From the NCBI RefSeq assembly GCF_004114915.1, contig NZ_CP022219.1, positions 6,788,501 to 6,852,500 on the forward strand: DNA of 64,000 nt, given 5' to 3'. The first letter of the stretch is position 1. Every line of letters starts with the position of its first letter. A program made the translations under genes and the position numbers. The DNA is from Bradyrhizobium guangxiense. Its GTDB lineage: Bacteria > Pseudomonadota > Alphaproteobacteria > Rhizobiales > Xanthobacteraceae. Of the stretch, positions 8,700 through 16,972 are shown in pieces. The notes beneath the pieces are model-generated. The model was not told the DNA's origin, did not search any database, and worked only from the letters and a program-made list of their open reading frames with translations.

Positions 8700-9440
8700 A
8701 TGATCATAGTAAAATGGCTTGAAGGCGACAGCCAAGGGTACAACGATCATTTGCCTGATAATTGTATGCGGGTCACCAGTGCCTTGGTCGAGCACGCGGT
8801 CGTTGGTCCTAAAGGTTGGATCCGGATTGGAAGGTGCTCAGTGACTGTCGACAGGAAGCTTGTCACCTTCGACTATTCTGGCGAACACAAGGCATGGAAC
8901 ACGGCGCAAGACTTCTACATTGGCCAAATGAGGTTTGAGTTCGCTAACGCCCGTCGAACTGGCGTGCCTCTTGTTCTCTGGAAGGACGATGGGGAACATG
9001 AGGACTTTCAGCCAGGCTTCGCTGTAGCCGAACTCTGCGAGGATCCGGTAGACGAGTTGAAATCCGCTCCCGAGGGTGATGCTCAGTTCAAGGCGCATGT
9101 TCAGCGAGAAAGAAGTGCTGCTCTTCGAGAGGAAAAACTCCTCAACGAGCTAGCTACTAAGGGGGCCGTGCGATGTGAAGCATGTTCAGCCGACCTCGTG
9201 GCGCAATATGGCAAGCATGGCTTAGCGGGTTATGAGGTTCACCATCGGAAGCCCATCGCAGATGGATCGCGAGAGACTTACCTCAAAGACTTGGCCGTCT
9301 TGTGCGCCAATTGCCACCGCGTCCTACACCGCACGAAACCAATCCAGGGCGTTCACAATTTTGCAAAGCTGATACGCCGCCACCAGGGTTCCGTCAGGGG
9401 GCTTGCTAAATCCGGTCTGGTTCGGGTCAAACGATGCTGA
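8700..9440 (+). CDS. HNH endonuclease, McrA-like C-terminus
   Basis: A 246-residue protein with a C-terminal HNH nuclease domain: paired cysteines CEACSADL, then YEVHHRKPIADG and LCANCHRVLHR, the Zn-stabilised HNH pattern of McrA-type enzymes (about residues 158-213). The N-terminal 150 residues are unrecognised and could bind DNA or sense modified bases. The frame is open from a GTG at 8625, but an AGGAGG 10 bases before the ATG at 8700 makes that the better start. It lies 76 bases after the small ORF and 56 bases before the next nuclease-like gene. A modification-dependent restriction role is plausible; no methyltransferase is nearby. Confidence 0.82.
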   Translation: MIIVKWLEGDSQGYNDHLPDNCMRVTSALVEHAVVGPKGWIRIGRCSVTVDRKLVTFDYSGEHKAWNTAQDFYIGQMRFEFANARRTGVPLVLWKDDGEHEDFQPGFAVAELCEDPVDELKSAPEGDAQFKAHVQRERSAALREEKLLNELATKGAVRCEACSADLVAQYGKHGLAGYEVHHRKPIADGSRETYLKDLAVLCANCHRVLHRTKPIQGVHNFAKLIRRHQGSVRGLAKSGLVRVKRC

Positions 9441-9496
9441 TGCATTAAGTTCGTGTAGGAAAAAACGGACTGATGTTGAGCAAAGGTTAGTTGATA

Positions 9497-10318
9497 ATGA
9501 GCGTCTTGAACGCCCAACTCGAAAAGCTTCTCGCAAATGCCGAGCGCATCAAGACTGACGAATTCACAATGGTGATCGATGATTACCGAGATCTTTTCGT
9601 CAGTCATTCACTTCGACTTAGGCCATCGGTCAACTCGATCAGTCTTGTCAGTTGCTCAATTCTGGCTCCTCAGCTCGGCTTTTCGAGTATAACGAGCGGC
9701 TCCGCCTTACGAAGCAAGCTCGCTGCTCTGAAGGAGGGCACTTTGAGCCTTAAAGCTCCAGCCCGCCCGACTCCGGAGAAGTCTGTCCAGTCGTGGCTGA
9801 TTTCTCAAGCTATGCAGAATGCTGGTCGGATCAAGTCAGTTGAGGATGCTCTCGGCGATGGCCATTCCTATTGGTACGTGTCGGACGAAATCGCACTCAA
9901 TGGGTTGGACGAAACCAACCACGAGAAAAAGCGTGAACGGATCGTTGCCGACATGCTGTTGATGCGCAAGAGCAGCAAAGGCGACTGCGAAATTGTGAAC
10001 GTCGAGCTGAAGTCTAACCGTAGCACCGAGACACACAGCCAGATCCTCAAGTTTTGGCAGTTCATGGGGCCCGATCAGTTCAACCTTTGGCGTGAGTTTG
10101 CCGAGACCATGTTGGACACGGGCCCCGATCGCTGGAAGGATGTCAACGGCAGCAGAGGGATTGTGATCTGGCCCGGAGCGTTGAGCCAATCAAGACCAAA
10201 TGAGCGCACGGCCAAGCTAGTAAGCCAGTATAGATCGAAGGGTATCGAGACGATCTGCTATTCCGGTGCGGAGTATGTTTTTCAAACCGAACCTTCGTGT
10301 GAGCGGCCTGGACCATGA
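9497..10318 (+). CDS. PD-(D/E)XK nuclease-like protein 1
   Basis: A 273-residue protein. Near residues 152-177 it shows RIVADMLLMRKSS followed by CEIVNVELKSNRS, which fits the D-x(n)-E-x-K core of the PD-(D/E)XK nuclease fold (Asp in VADML, Glu and Lys in VELKS). The N-terminal half is unrecognised. The ATG at 9497 is preferred over a TTG two codons upstream. Its stop overlaps the next start (ATGA at 10315-10318), so it is translationally coupled to the second nuclease-like gene. The nuclease call rests on the motif and predicted strand pattern. Confidence 0.72.
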   Translation: MSVLNAQLEKLLANAERIKTDEFTMVIDDYRDLFVSHSLRLRPSVNSISLVSCSILAPQLGFSSITSGSALRSKLAALKEGTLSLKAPARPTPEKSVQSWLISQAMQNAGRIKSVEDALGDGHSYWYVSDEIALNGLDETNHEKKRERIVADMLLMRKSSKGDCEIVNVELKSNRSTETHSQILKFWQFMGPDQFNLWREFAETMLDTGPDRWKDVNGSRGIVIWPGALSQSRPNERTAKLVSQYRSKGIETICYSGAEYVFQTEPSCERPGP

Positions 10319-11325
10319 CCCAAGTTCATTACTTTCCGCGATACTCCCAGCGAGAGAACTTCGAAACCAACAATACGCTTCTGCTCCTACACCGACTTTA
10401 CGATTTCAATCGCTTTCGGTTCGAGAGGCTTCTCTCAGTGCTGCTCCGTGAGGCTGCAACTGATGCGGGCAGTACAATAGGGCTGGGCCTTCAGATAAAG
10501 CAGCAGGTTGGCACGGGTTCGAGCGTAATCGACGGCTATCTTTATCAAGAACCATTCCGGATCGGGATTGAGACTAAGCGGAGTACCGCTGGCTTCTATG
10601 CCGACCAACTTCACCGCCACTTGGACGGCTTCACGCACTCGAGCGGGGGATTTCTTTTTCTACTCAGCCCCGAGCGAATCGACTTGTCTGGGGCGTCATG
10701 GGAACCTCTCAAGGCCACGGCAACTGAGCGAGGCGTTGTCCTCGTGCCTGTCACGTTTGAGGACATGATTGCGGCTGCTCGCAGCTGCCTCAACGACTAT
10801 GATGAGGAAATGCACGCGCTGGTCTCTGACTACGAGGACTTTTGCAGTGGGGAGGGTCTACTACCGATCGACAGGTGGACCTTGTTTGTACCCCCCTGCG
10901 GCCGCTCTCGCGAGATTAACATCGCTCAGCGGCTCTATTTCTGCCCCGCAGCCTGGTCACGCAGAAAGGCAAAATATATTGGCATCTACTATGACAAAGC
11001 CGTTCGTCATATTGGCTCGATTGCCAAGATTGTCGAATGCGAGATTAGAGACGGCGAGGTTCTAAACGAAACGGTTCTGCTGACCGACAGTGAGCGCGAA
11101 CGAATTGTCGAAGCAACCCGGTTGGCCCGAGATCAGCAGGATTGGGACATAAGCAAAGATAATCAGTTCTTCTTATGCGATCAGATGCACGAAACGTTAT
11201 TCACCAAGTCTGATCCTGGCGGAATCATGGGTCATCGGTACTTCGATGTTCGAGAATACCTCACTGCGCCTGTGCCAGATCAGGCTGTAGGAATCGCTCA
11301 AGGTCTGCGAGGACGCAATTGGTGA
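10315..11325 (+). CDS. PD-(D/E)XK nuclease-like protein 2
   Basis: A 336-residue protein with SSVIDGYLYQEPFRIGIETKRS near residues 68-89. The Asp followed by I-E-T-K matches a PD-(D/E)XK active site. The following region (FLFLLSPERIDL, VVLVPVTFEDMI) has the alternating strands expected of that fold. The C-terminal half (about 180-336) is unrecognised; it includes FVPPCGRSREINIAQRLYF and could be a target- or partner-binding domain. Start and stop both overlap neighbours by 4 bases, so it is the middle gene of a coupled trio. Substrate unknown. Confidence 0.72.
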   Translation: MTQVHYFPRYSQRENFETNNTLLLLHRLYDFNRFRFERLLSVLLREAATDAGSTIGLGLQIKQQVGTGSSVIDGYLYQEPFRIGIETKRSTAGFYADQLHRHLDGFTHSSGGFLFLLSPERIDLSGASWEPLKATATERGVVLVPVTFEDMIAAARSCLNDYDEEMHALVSDYEDFCSGEGLLPIDRWTLFVPPCGRSREINIAQRLYFCPAAWSRRKAKYIGIYYDKAVRHIGSIAKIVECEIRDGEVLNETVLLTDSERERIVEATRLARDQQDWDISKDNQFFLCDQMHETLFTKSDPGGIMGHRYFDVREYLTAPVPDQAVGIAQGLRGRNW

Positions 11326-12242
11326 GCGAGCACGGTGTCAGTGACGTGCTACTTCCTCGCCTCTACGAGCGAGACATCGACGTTCTGATCCAGGAGGAAC
11401 TTCTCTTTAATGAGAGCGTACGATACCTTTTCAGCAAAGCTCTTAAACTTCCCCATCCGATTCAGATAGACCGGTGCGCTCTGTCGGTATCCGACAGTAC
11501 CGGGGAGACTGATATTTACGCTCGGTTTTCATGTGGCGAGCTGCGAGGAGCGCTGCTGATCGAGAACAAGATTGACGCCGCATTTCAGCCAACCCAGCCG
11601 GAACGATACCGCAAACGTGCAGCACTCCTGTCATCACAGCTTGGGGTAAAGGTGTATTGCTGTCTCATTGCTCCGGCTGCCTATGATGTCTCACGTTCCG
11701 GCAGCAGCTTCGACGCAGTCATCACATACGAACGGATTGCCGATGCCATCGCTACTCAGGCGGATGCCAGGTCCGAGCACCGTGCGAAGCTTATCCAGCA
11801 CGCTATCAGCCTTGCACGGCGCTCTTATGTGGCGGTTCCCTCAGACGAAGTTACCCACATGTGGGGCCGGGTTTATGAGATCGCGTCTGCCTCGTACCCC
11901 GATCTCAAGATGAAGCCACCAGGGACAAAGGGAAGCGACTCGGTCTGGATATCTTTCAAAGCCAGCCTTCCGCCGAACGTCACGATAGACTGGAAGATCA
12001 CAAAATCGGTGGTGGCCCTTTCATTCTGGCCGTCCTCTTCGCAGAAGCCCGTTCCCGGGCTTGATCTAACTGAGTTAGGTGCCTTTGCCGATAAGACCGG
12101 CAACACAGTACTAATCCGCATTGGTGTCTCGAGCCCGCCAGCCAAATGGGTGGACGCAACCGATGGCCAGATACACGAAGCGCTGACGGCGGCTGCCAGC
12201 CTATTGAAATTTTATCACACTACTCCGACAGCTTTCGCTTAA
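11322..12242 (+). CDS. PD-(D/E)XK nuclease-family protein 3
   Basis: A 306-residue protein with GETDIYARF followed by GALLIENKIDAAFQPTQPERY (about residues 52-95). The Asp, the E-N-K core and the trailing Q..RY resemble the PD-(D/E)XK family often annotated near phage-defence genes. The C-terminal part (about 180-300) is unrecognised. The GTG at 11322 overlaps the previous stop in a GTGA arrangement and is chosen over a TTG one codon earlier. It is the last gene of the plus-strand nuclease run; the next gene is convergent. Confidence 0.75.
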   Translation: MSEHGVSDVLLPRLYERDIDVLIQEELLFNESVRYLFSKALKLPHPIQIDRCALSVSDSTGETDIYARFSCGELRGALLIENKIDAAFQPTQPERYRKRAALLSSQLGVKVYCCLIAPAAYDVSRSGSSFDAVITYERIADAIATQADARSEHRAKLIQHAISLARRSYVAVPSDEVTHMWGRVYEIASASYPDLKMKPPGTKGSDSVWISFKASLPPNVTIDWKITKSVVALSFWPSSSQKPVPGLDLTELGAFADKTGNTVLIRIGVSSPPAKWVDATDGQIHEALTAAASLLKFYHTTPTAFA

Positions 12243-12253
12243 GAGAGCCATCG

Positions 12254-12442
12254 TTATCGTTGGTGTCCAAGACCGATGCCGAGCGCCAAAGCCTTCTGCC
12301 TCAATGATCCTTCGCTACGCTTCATCAGCTTCGATATCTTGGTAACTGGCGTACGAGATTTTGAATGAGCTTTGAGTAATTTGATGTCGGCTGTTGAGTA
12401 AGCCTTTCGTACCCGCTTTACGGTTTTTGATTTCCTCGCCAA
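12254..12442 (-). CDS. Small basic HTH-like protein
   Basis: A 62-residue, Lys/Arg-rich protein. YSTADIKLLKAHSKSR followed by ITKLMKRSEGSLRQKALALGI-type text (residues 15-58) looks like a short SANT/Myb-like or resolvase-type helix-turn-helix. Similar small proteins are common in rhizobial accessory regions. The function is unknown; DNA binding is inferred from charge and helix pattern. It converges on the nuclease run, 11 bases from its last stop. Confidence 0.65.
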   Translation of the reverse strand: MARKSKTVKRVRKAYSTADIKLLKAHSKSRTPVTKISKLMKRSEGSLRQKALALGIGLGHQR

Positions 12443-12718
12443 TTGTCGTCTCCATTAATAGCCTGAAGGCGCTTGAATAGCAGCCGCCGACGATTGTTCA
12501 ATCTCAAAGACTCGCTTCGCTCGATTACATTCAATTGACTTGGCTTGCCGATCAGGTTTCTCTCTGCGACGGTGCCCTCGTACTCTGCGGCGCTTCCATC
12601 GGAGTGCCTATACCTATTCCATCGGAGTACAGTTAGCTATTAAAGCGTCCCGACACGGAGACGCTCTTCGCACTGTACAAGATGATCGGTTGCCTGAGAG
12701 GGGCCTTTCGCCCAGCAA

Positions 12719-13207
12719 TCACAGTTGGCAGTTGGTCCAATCTATGGAGTCAAGCAGCGACCGCTTCTGTCGCAGCTTTAGGAGGTAGTCAGTCCATCCG
12801 GAATCGGACCGGTCCTGGATATGTACCTCGTGATAGCCGAAATCTGTTTTCGGCCATTGGTCTCGGATGATCGCCCTGAAACGCTCGAATGAGCAGTGGT
12901 ATGGCCGCTCAAAGATGCAGTGGTAATGCAAACGATGGTCGGCACTCGTTTCCAACACGCAAATCATGCGCAATCGCTTGCCGTGGATCTTGGCTGCGCG
13001 ACCGAGAACCCGATTTTCTAAGCGCACCCGAAATAACCGCAGGTTTTCAGAAGCTGCTATGTCGTCGGCAGCTCTCGCTCCCGCACGCTTCTTCATAGTC
13101 AGCGTCACAGCCACTGGATTATCGAATGGCACTGCGTCGATGAGATTTGCCAGAACGTCGCGCTCTTCCCGCCGTGCCGCAGGTTTCAGTATCTGATAGG
13201 CGGCCAT
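12719..13207 (-). CDS. HUH-type Rep-like protein
   Basis: A 162-residue protein with the hallmarks of an HUH rolling-circle replication or mobilisation nuclease. A strand-rich start (PVAVTLTMKK, residues 31-40) is followed by the metal-binding LHYHCIFERP (H94, H96) and a C-terminal TDYLLKLRQ in which Y141 would be the nicking tyrosine and K144 its helper. Families of this type initiate replication of small plasmids, filamentous phages and some islands. It is the last gene of a three-gene minus-strand operon, overlapping its upstream neighbour by 22 bases. It is short for a Rep, so it may need a partner. Confidence 0.68.
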   Translation of the reverse strand: MAAYQILKPAARREERDVLANLIDAVPFDNPVAVTLTMKKRAGARAADDIAASENLRLFRVRLENRVLGRAAKIHGKRLRMICVLETSADHRLHYHCIFERPYHCSFERFRAIIRDQWPKTDFGYHEVHIQDRSDSGWTDYLLKLRQKRSLLDSIDWTNCQL

Positions 13208-13605
13208 CCACGGGCCTTCCTAAGACGGCAAAGCACACGCAATAGATAATGGCGTGACTTCTCGCTCACGATCATGACGGCGCTCTTAGGGCCGACCAGT
13301 TTGATCTTGCGCTCACCGTATTGAGTGAGTCCCAGCAGAAATACGCGATACTTTCCCTTGGATGACAGGCTGTACATGGCGCGACGCAAATCCATCAATT
13401 CAGCGAAGTCCGCCGGATCGTTCTCTCGAAGCCATGCGATCAGGTCAGTACTAATGGCGTTTTGGAGCTTCCGCTTGTATCTCGCCGAAGCTTTTGCGCC
13501 CAACGAAGGAGCCGGACGAAAACGCAACAGGAACTCAGCACGCGATACAGGGCGTTGGTCAGTTTCTGAGATCATGTTTGTGTTGTTCGCATTTAGATCG
13601 TTCAT
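13186..13605 (-). CDS. Hypothetical protein in the Rep-like operon
   Basis: A 139-residue protein of unknown family. It contains SRAEFLLRFRPAPSL near residue 21, a central acidic-helical stretch (DLIAWLRENDPADFAELMDL) and a basic C-terminus (YLLRVLCRLRKARGW). It overlaps the HUH gene downstream by 22 bases and the small upstream gene by 4 bases, so the three are likely made together and may act together in element replication or its control. Nothing in the sequence gives a specific activity. Confidence 0.65.
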   Translation of the reverse strand: MNDLNANNTNMISETDQRPVSRAEFLLRFRPAPSLGAKASARYKRKLQNAISTDLIAWLRENDPADFAELMDLRRAMYSLSSKGKYRVFLLGLTQYGERKIKLVGPKSAVMIVSEKSRHYLLRVLCRLRKARGWPPIRY

Positions 13606-13859
13606 GGCAGCTCTCCTCGCTGGCGGAGAGCTGCCTCGTAGCTCTTCCGTTGCTCTTCAGTGTAAACGCGGGCTGGCCCCGCCGGCCCGTACGTCCCACC
13701 TCTCAAACCGCGTTCATGTTGAAGGTTGTTACCGCCATAACGATTCGTTGCCATCCCGCGAAGGTGCGAGGGATAGTTGCCAATAAGGCGTTCGTCGATT
13801 CTTGTGAGGTTTGGAAGGTTAAGAGCCGGATTATTCCAGCGTGTTGGCCTTTGAGCCAT
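13602..13859 (-). CDS. Small Asn/Gly-rich hypothetical protein
   Basis: An 85-residue protein, rich in Asn, Gly, Arg and Pro in its first half (RWNNPALNLPNLTRID and RGGTYGPAGPAR) and with a charged helical end (YTEEQRKSYEAALRQR). No family recognised. It is the promoter-proximal gene of the operon leading to the HUH protein, overlapping the next start by 4 bases (ATGA). The 228-base gap upstream (13860-14087) is the likely promoter region for both this operon and the divergent 14088 gene; I see no clear sites in it. Confidence 0.6.
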   Translation of the reverse strand: MAQRPTRWNNPALNLPNLTRIDERLIGNYPSHLRGMATNRYGGNNLQHERGLRGGTYGPAGPARVYTEEQRKSYEAALRQRGELP

Positions 13860-14087
13860 GATATCTCCGTTCGTGCGAATGGGAATGCAGCTTTGGCTGC
13901 CCGATGGAGATATTTAGACCGACTGGTTGATGACCTTCCGTGTTTGGGAGCATTATCGGTTGCTAAGGCTGAGTTTGCTCCAAACTATCCCTGCACGATA
14001 GTTTTCGTTTTACCGAAATGGCACTTGCGCCGTCGGGCAAAACAGTGGTTTATGGGGTGCTGGTAGTTGCCATAGGGAGCCAGCACC

Positions 14088-14285
14088 GTGACAGACGAAA
14101 CGTCTTCAGAGCTATCGAAGATTGCTAAGCTCAATGGCGACTTCAGGAAGAATTACGGAACGCTGCTCGGTGCGTTTCTGTATCTGCGTTCGATTAGCGC
14201 CGCACGCGGACGTTCTTGGTCCTGGTCAGGTGTGATCTCTCTCGTTTGTTCCGTGGTCCTTGCTTGGCTGTCACAGCACGGATAA
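14088..14285 (+). CDS. Short membrane-type hypothetical, possibly frameshifted
   Basis: A GTG start at 14088 after an AGGGA site opens a 65-residue frame, with a polar start (MTDETSSELSKIAKLNGDF) and a hydrophobic end (GVISLVCSVVLAWL). Immediately after its stop, another frame (about 14283-14413) continues with a clear membrane helix (ISLASLAVIAATLVTCYVG). This suggests that a two-helix membrane protein was split by a frameshift. It could equally be a short one-helix protein. Family unknown. Confidence 0.4.
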   Translation: MTDETSSELSKIAKLNGDFRKNYGTLLGAFLYLRSISAARGRSWSWSGVISLVCSVVLAWLSQHG

Positions 14286-14353
14286 GTCTCGCTAGTCTTG
14301 CCGTAATCGCAGCAACCCTCGTCACCTGCTATGTCGGTCTGTCAATGAATCCC

Positions 14354-15079
14354 TCAGCTTGGGGCAGGGTCCTCCTTTTCACCAGTCGCAACGATTTGCA
14401 GCACCCCATCTGAAAGCGGCCTCTGTAGCGCTTTGGCTTCATCCCACGGTGCTCTGAGCCACACGTCGTATTCCTCGGGCTTTGTCAGGATGACTGGCAT
14501 AGCCTTGGGATGAACCCGACCAACCTCCTCGTTAGGCTCGCAGGTGAGGAAGCCGAACACATCAGTGGTAACTTCGCCTTCTTTCGCCTTCCGGACACTC
14601 GTCCAGTTCGTCCAGAGACCGGCGAAGGCTACGAGGGGCCGTTCCTCGCTGAGCGCAAACCACACCGGCACCTTCTTTCCGTCGATAGTGCCGTACTCGC
14701 TGAACGACGTGAACGGCACTAAGCATCGGTGCTCGGGAACTAACCAGCGCTTCCAGTGCGCACTACTGACGTTCCGGATATTGGTGGTGCCGCTGTCGGG
14801 CTCCATCTTCAGGAGTTCTTTGAAGTCAACCGACTTGCCCTTCGATTGGAGCTTTTCGGCTCGCTTCTTGGTGGCATCCATCAATGCCTTCTGCGAAGAC
14901 GGCATGCCCCACCGTGCCATGGCAATCTCTCGTCCATTCGAGGAGTTGCGGACGATCGGCGCGGGATAATCCGGAAAGATGCCTGGCATGCTCGGCAAGT
15001 TGCCGACGCTGCTATTGAGCGCCCCGAACAAGCGCCGAATCGCATCGACGTTTTTCGTCATCGAGTAGAGATTGCACAT
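14354..15079 (-). CDS. SRAP (HMCES/YedK) abasic-site processing protein
   Basis: A 241-residue SRAP-domain protein. These proteins cross-link through the N-terminal Cys2 to abasic sites in single-stranded DNA and shield them. The start must be the ATG at 15079, giving MCNLYS, so that Cys2 is exposed after Met removal; an in-frame start 28 codons upstream would bury it. [12 protein letters not shown] (near 115-126) carries the conserved Glu, and [10 protein letters not shown] (near 200) the conserved His. It is part of a minus-strand block with two zinc-finger proteins and a DNA ligase, which points to a DNA-repair unit. Confidence 0.92.
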   Translation of the reverse strand: MCNLYSMTKNVDAIRRLFGALNSSVGNLPSMPGIFPDYPAPIVRNSSNGREIAMARWGMPSSQKALMDATKKRAEKLQSKGKSVDFKELLKMEPDSGTTNIRNVSSAHWKRWLVPEHRCLVPFTSFSEYGTIDGKKVPVWFALSEERPLVAFAGLWTNWTSVRKAKEGEVTTDVFGFLTCEPNEEVGRVHPKAMPVILTKPEEYDVWLRAPWDEAKALQRPLSDGVLQIVATGEKEDPAPS

Positions 15080-15081
15080 CC

Positions 15082-15531
15082 TCAGGTATCCTGATCGATC
15101 AGACGAGGCCGCTGCCCCAGCTGCAACAACGTCGTAGTTGGCCTGCGGCCAGCTTTGGCACACTTGCTACAACGAAGACGGCTGGCAAGATCGTGGACAT
15201 GGGTTGTCGGCGGATGGCGCAAAGAGGCCAAGTCAATTTCTCGCTTCGTCTTGCAGCGAGAGCATTCGATTTCGAGCCATGCGTACCCACCATTCACCGC
15301 CTGGTCGATCGATGGCGAAGGATCGATCGGGCCACCGTCAGCCCACATGCGCTCGTTCCAGCTTTGGCAAAGAAGCTTGTCGGCGGTCTGGATTAGGGCC
15401 TCGCCTTTGGCCCGGGCTTCCGAGGATTGTGCGGCAAGGATTGTCGTCATTGCCCTCGCCTTCCCCAACTCCTTCGATAAAGCCTTCCGGTCGCCTCCTG
15501 AGAGCGGGGTCGGGTGGTGTTTGGGAGCCAT
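15082..15531 (-). CDS. Zinc-finger-like protein A
   Basis: A 149-residue protein. A helical N-terminus is followed by a C-terminal metal-binding region: [14 protein letters not shown] (two Cys), a His-rich linker with HVHD, then [15 protein letters not shown] (two Cys), roughly residues 88-132. This CxxC...CxxC pattern suggests a zinc ribbon. It lies 2 bases upstream of the SRAP start and probably shares its transcript. It resembles the next upstream protein (15551-15952), so the pair may derive from a duplication. Function unknown; a DNA-linked role is inferred from the ligase/SRAP neighbours. Confidence 0.7.
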   Translation of the reverse strand: MAPKHHPTPLSGGDRKALSKELGKARAMTTILAAQSSEARAKGEALIQTADKLLCQSWNERMWADGGPIDPSPSIDQAVNGGYAWLEIECSRCKTKREIDLASLRHPPTTHVHDLASRLRCSKCAKAGRRPTTTLLQLGQRPRLIDQDT

Positions 15532-15550
15532 GGGCCGTCCCCTGGCTCAA

Positions 15551-15952
15551 TCAGGCCACGTCAAACGACGGCCAACAGCCATCCTCCTCATGGCGTCCTG
15601 TCCTTTGCGTACAGGTGTTGTCGAGAAGGCGCTGACCAACGTTTCTCCAACTTGCGTCCGCACCATACAGCCGAACGGCGTCAGCCGTCTGAATCTCGAC
15701 AGTCCTGGCGCAGCGCCGGCAGCTCACCCTCAGAATGTGTCGAGCGATCTGGCATAGTCGCTTTGCTTCCCCTGAGACGACGGGCTCGGCCTGCGCGCGA
15801 GGGTCATTGAGGAGTGCTTGCCAGTATTCAGCAGGGAGGTCCTGATTCGGTGCCAATCCCGGCTTCGCTTCCGCTGATCTGCCTGCTGCAGCTGCTATTT
15901 TTTCCATTTGCTTGTGGGTAGGCATACGCCAGCTCGCCGGTCGATCGGACAT
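15551..15952 (-). CDS. Zinc-finger-like protein B
   Basis: A 133-residue protein (MSDRPASWRMPTHKQ start) with SCRRCARTVEIQTADAVRLYG near residues 78-98, followed by a segment ending NTCTQRTGRHEEDGCW, giving two Cys pairs spaced like those of the neighbouring 15082 protein. A start nine codons upstream (15979) is possible. It is probably a diverged paralogue of its neighbour; no specific activity can be assigned. It lies 19 bases upstream of that gene in the same direction. Confidence 0.65.
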   Translation of the reverse strand: MSDRPASWRMPTHKQMEKIAAAAGRSAEAKPGLAPNQDLPAEYWQALLNDPRAQAEPVVSGEAKRLCQIARHILRVSCRRCARTVEIQTADAVRLYGADASWRNVGQRLLDNTCTQRTGRHEEDGCWPSFDVA

Positions 15953-15997
15953 AGCCAAAATAGAACATAAAGAGAACATCAGAGTCGAGTCCCGAAG

Positions 15998-16924
15998 TTA
16001 TTTCCGGGACAATCCCTTGAAGGAACTCGCACGAAGCAATCCTTCCGCGGTGATGTCTCGGTACTCGATGTCTGCGTAGAATTTTGGCTCGACCCAGGTG
16101 GCCTTCGGCTTCCTGACGGGCTTGGTGAGCTTCTGCTTCGGGCTTACTACGGTATCCAGGGCGTCCCTGATCTTGCGCGATGTCGTCCCACTCCAGCCGG
16201 TGCCGACCTTGCCCATATAGACCAGCTCTTTCCCTTCCTCCTTGCCGAGGTAGAGAGCGGCGACGCCAGTGGGGTCCTTGATGAACCCGACGACGGGGAA
16301 TTTTCCCTTCTGGACGACTTTGACCTTTTGCCAGGCTTCCACACGTTCCGACCGATATGGGGCGTCAACTCTCTTGGAGACGATACCTTCGTAATTCAGC
16401 TTCCTTGCAGCTTCGAACAGTGCCTGCCCGTCGCCCTCGTGGTGCTCGCTGTACAAGATCGGCTCCTCGAGCTGATTGCTTTCGATCAGATCCTTCAGCA
16501 GCTCCTTTCGGGCAAGCTGCGAGAGCTTCCGCAAGTCCTGTCCGTCGAGCCACAGGAGGTCGAAGGCAAAGAACAGCAAGCGGTCCTGTTCGCCTCTCGC
16601 GAGGTCTGCCTGGAGTTCAGAGAAATTGGTCCGGCCCTCGTGGATGACCACAACCTCGCCGTCGACGATGGCTTGTCCTGGGATGTCAAAGGCGCCGGCG
16701 ATCACGGAGAACTTGTGCGTCCAGTTGAGCCCATTGCGGGTAAAGACCTTGCGGTCGTCACCGTCGATATGAAGCTGGATGCGGTAGCCGTCGTATTTGA
16801 CTTCGTGAATCCATTGAGACCCCGAAGGTGCTTTCATCTTCAAGGTCGCAAGCTGGGGGCTGATAAAGCCCGGCATAGCGGCACGCGGCTTTCTGGCCGG
16901 CGCCGTCCTGGTACGCTTCGCCAC
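15998..16924 (-). CDS. ligD: ATP-dependent DNA ligase, LigD ligase-domain type
   Basis: A 308-residue stand-alone ligase module. The catalytic lysine motif is EVKYDGYR (K43). Downstream are VDGEVVV, FFAFDLLWLDG, YEGIVSKR (motif IV) and EAWQKVKVV (motif V), then an OB-fold region with VGFIKDP and KVGTGWS. This is the ligase domain of bacterial NHEJ LigD proteins without the polymerase or phosphoesterase domains, a form common as extra copies in Bradyrhizobium. No Ku gene is nearby. The start is a GTG at 16924, just 18 bases after a terminator-like hairpin. With SRAP it forms a candidate repair unit of the island. Confidence 0.93.
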   Translation of the reverse strand: MAKRTRTAPARKPRAAMPGFISPQLATLKMKAPSGSQWIHEVKYDGYRIQLHIDGDDRKVFTRNGLNWTHKFSVIAGAFDIPGQAIVDGEVVVIHEGRTNFSELQADLARGEQDRLLFFAFDLLWLDGQDLRKLSQLARKELLKDLIESNQLEEPILYSEHHEGDGQALFEAARKLNYEGIVSKRVDAPYRSERVEAWQKVKVVQKGKFPVVGFIKDPTGVAALYLGKEEGKELVYMGKVGTGWSGTTSRKIRDALDTVVSPKQKLTKPVRKPKATWVEPKFYADIEYRDITAEGLLRASSFKGLSRK

Positions 16925-16942
16925 TTACGCAACTCACAAAAA

Positions 16943-16972
16943 GCCCGCCGTCAGGTTGGGCCAACGGCGGGC
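16943..16972 (-). terminator. Rho-independent terminator upstream of ligD
   Basis: GCCCGCCG (16943-16950) pairs perfectly with CGGCGGGC (16965-16972). Read on the minus strand, the stem is followed directly by TTTTTGTG, a classical intrinsic terminator. It lies only 18 bases before the ligD start, so it either ends an upstream minus-strand transcript or attenuates ligD. Confidence 0.75.
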
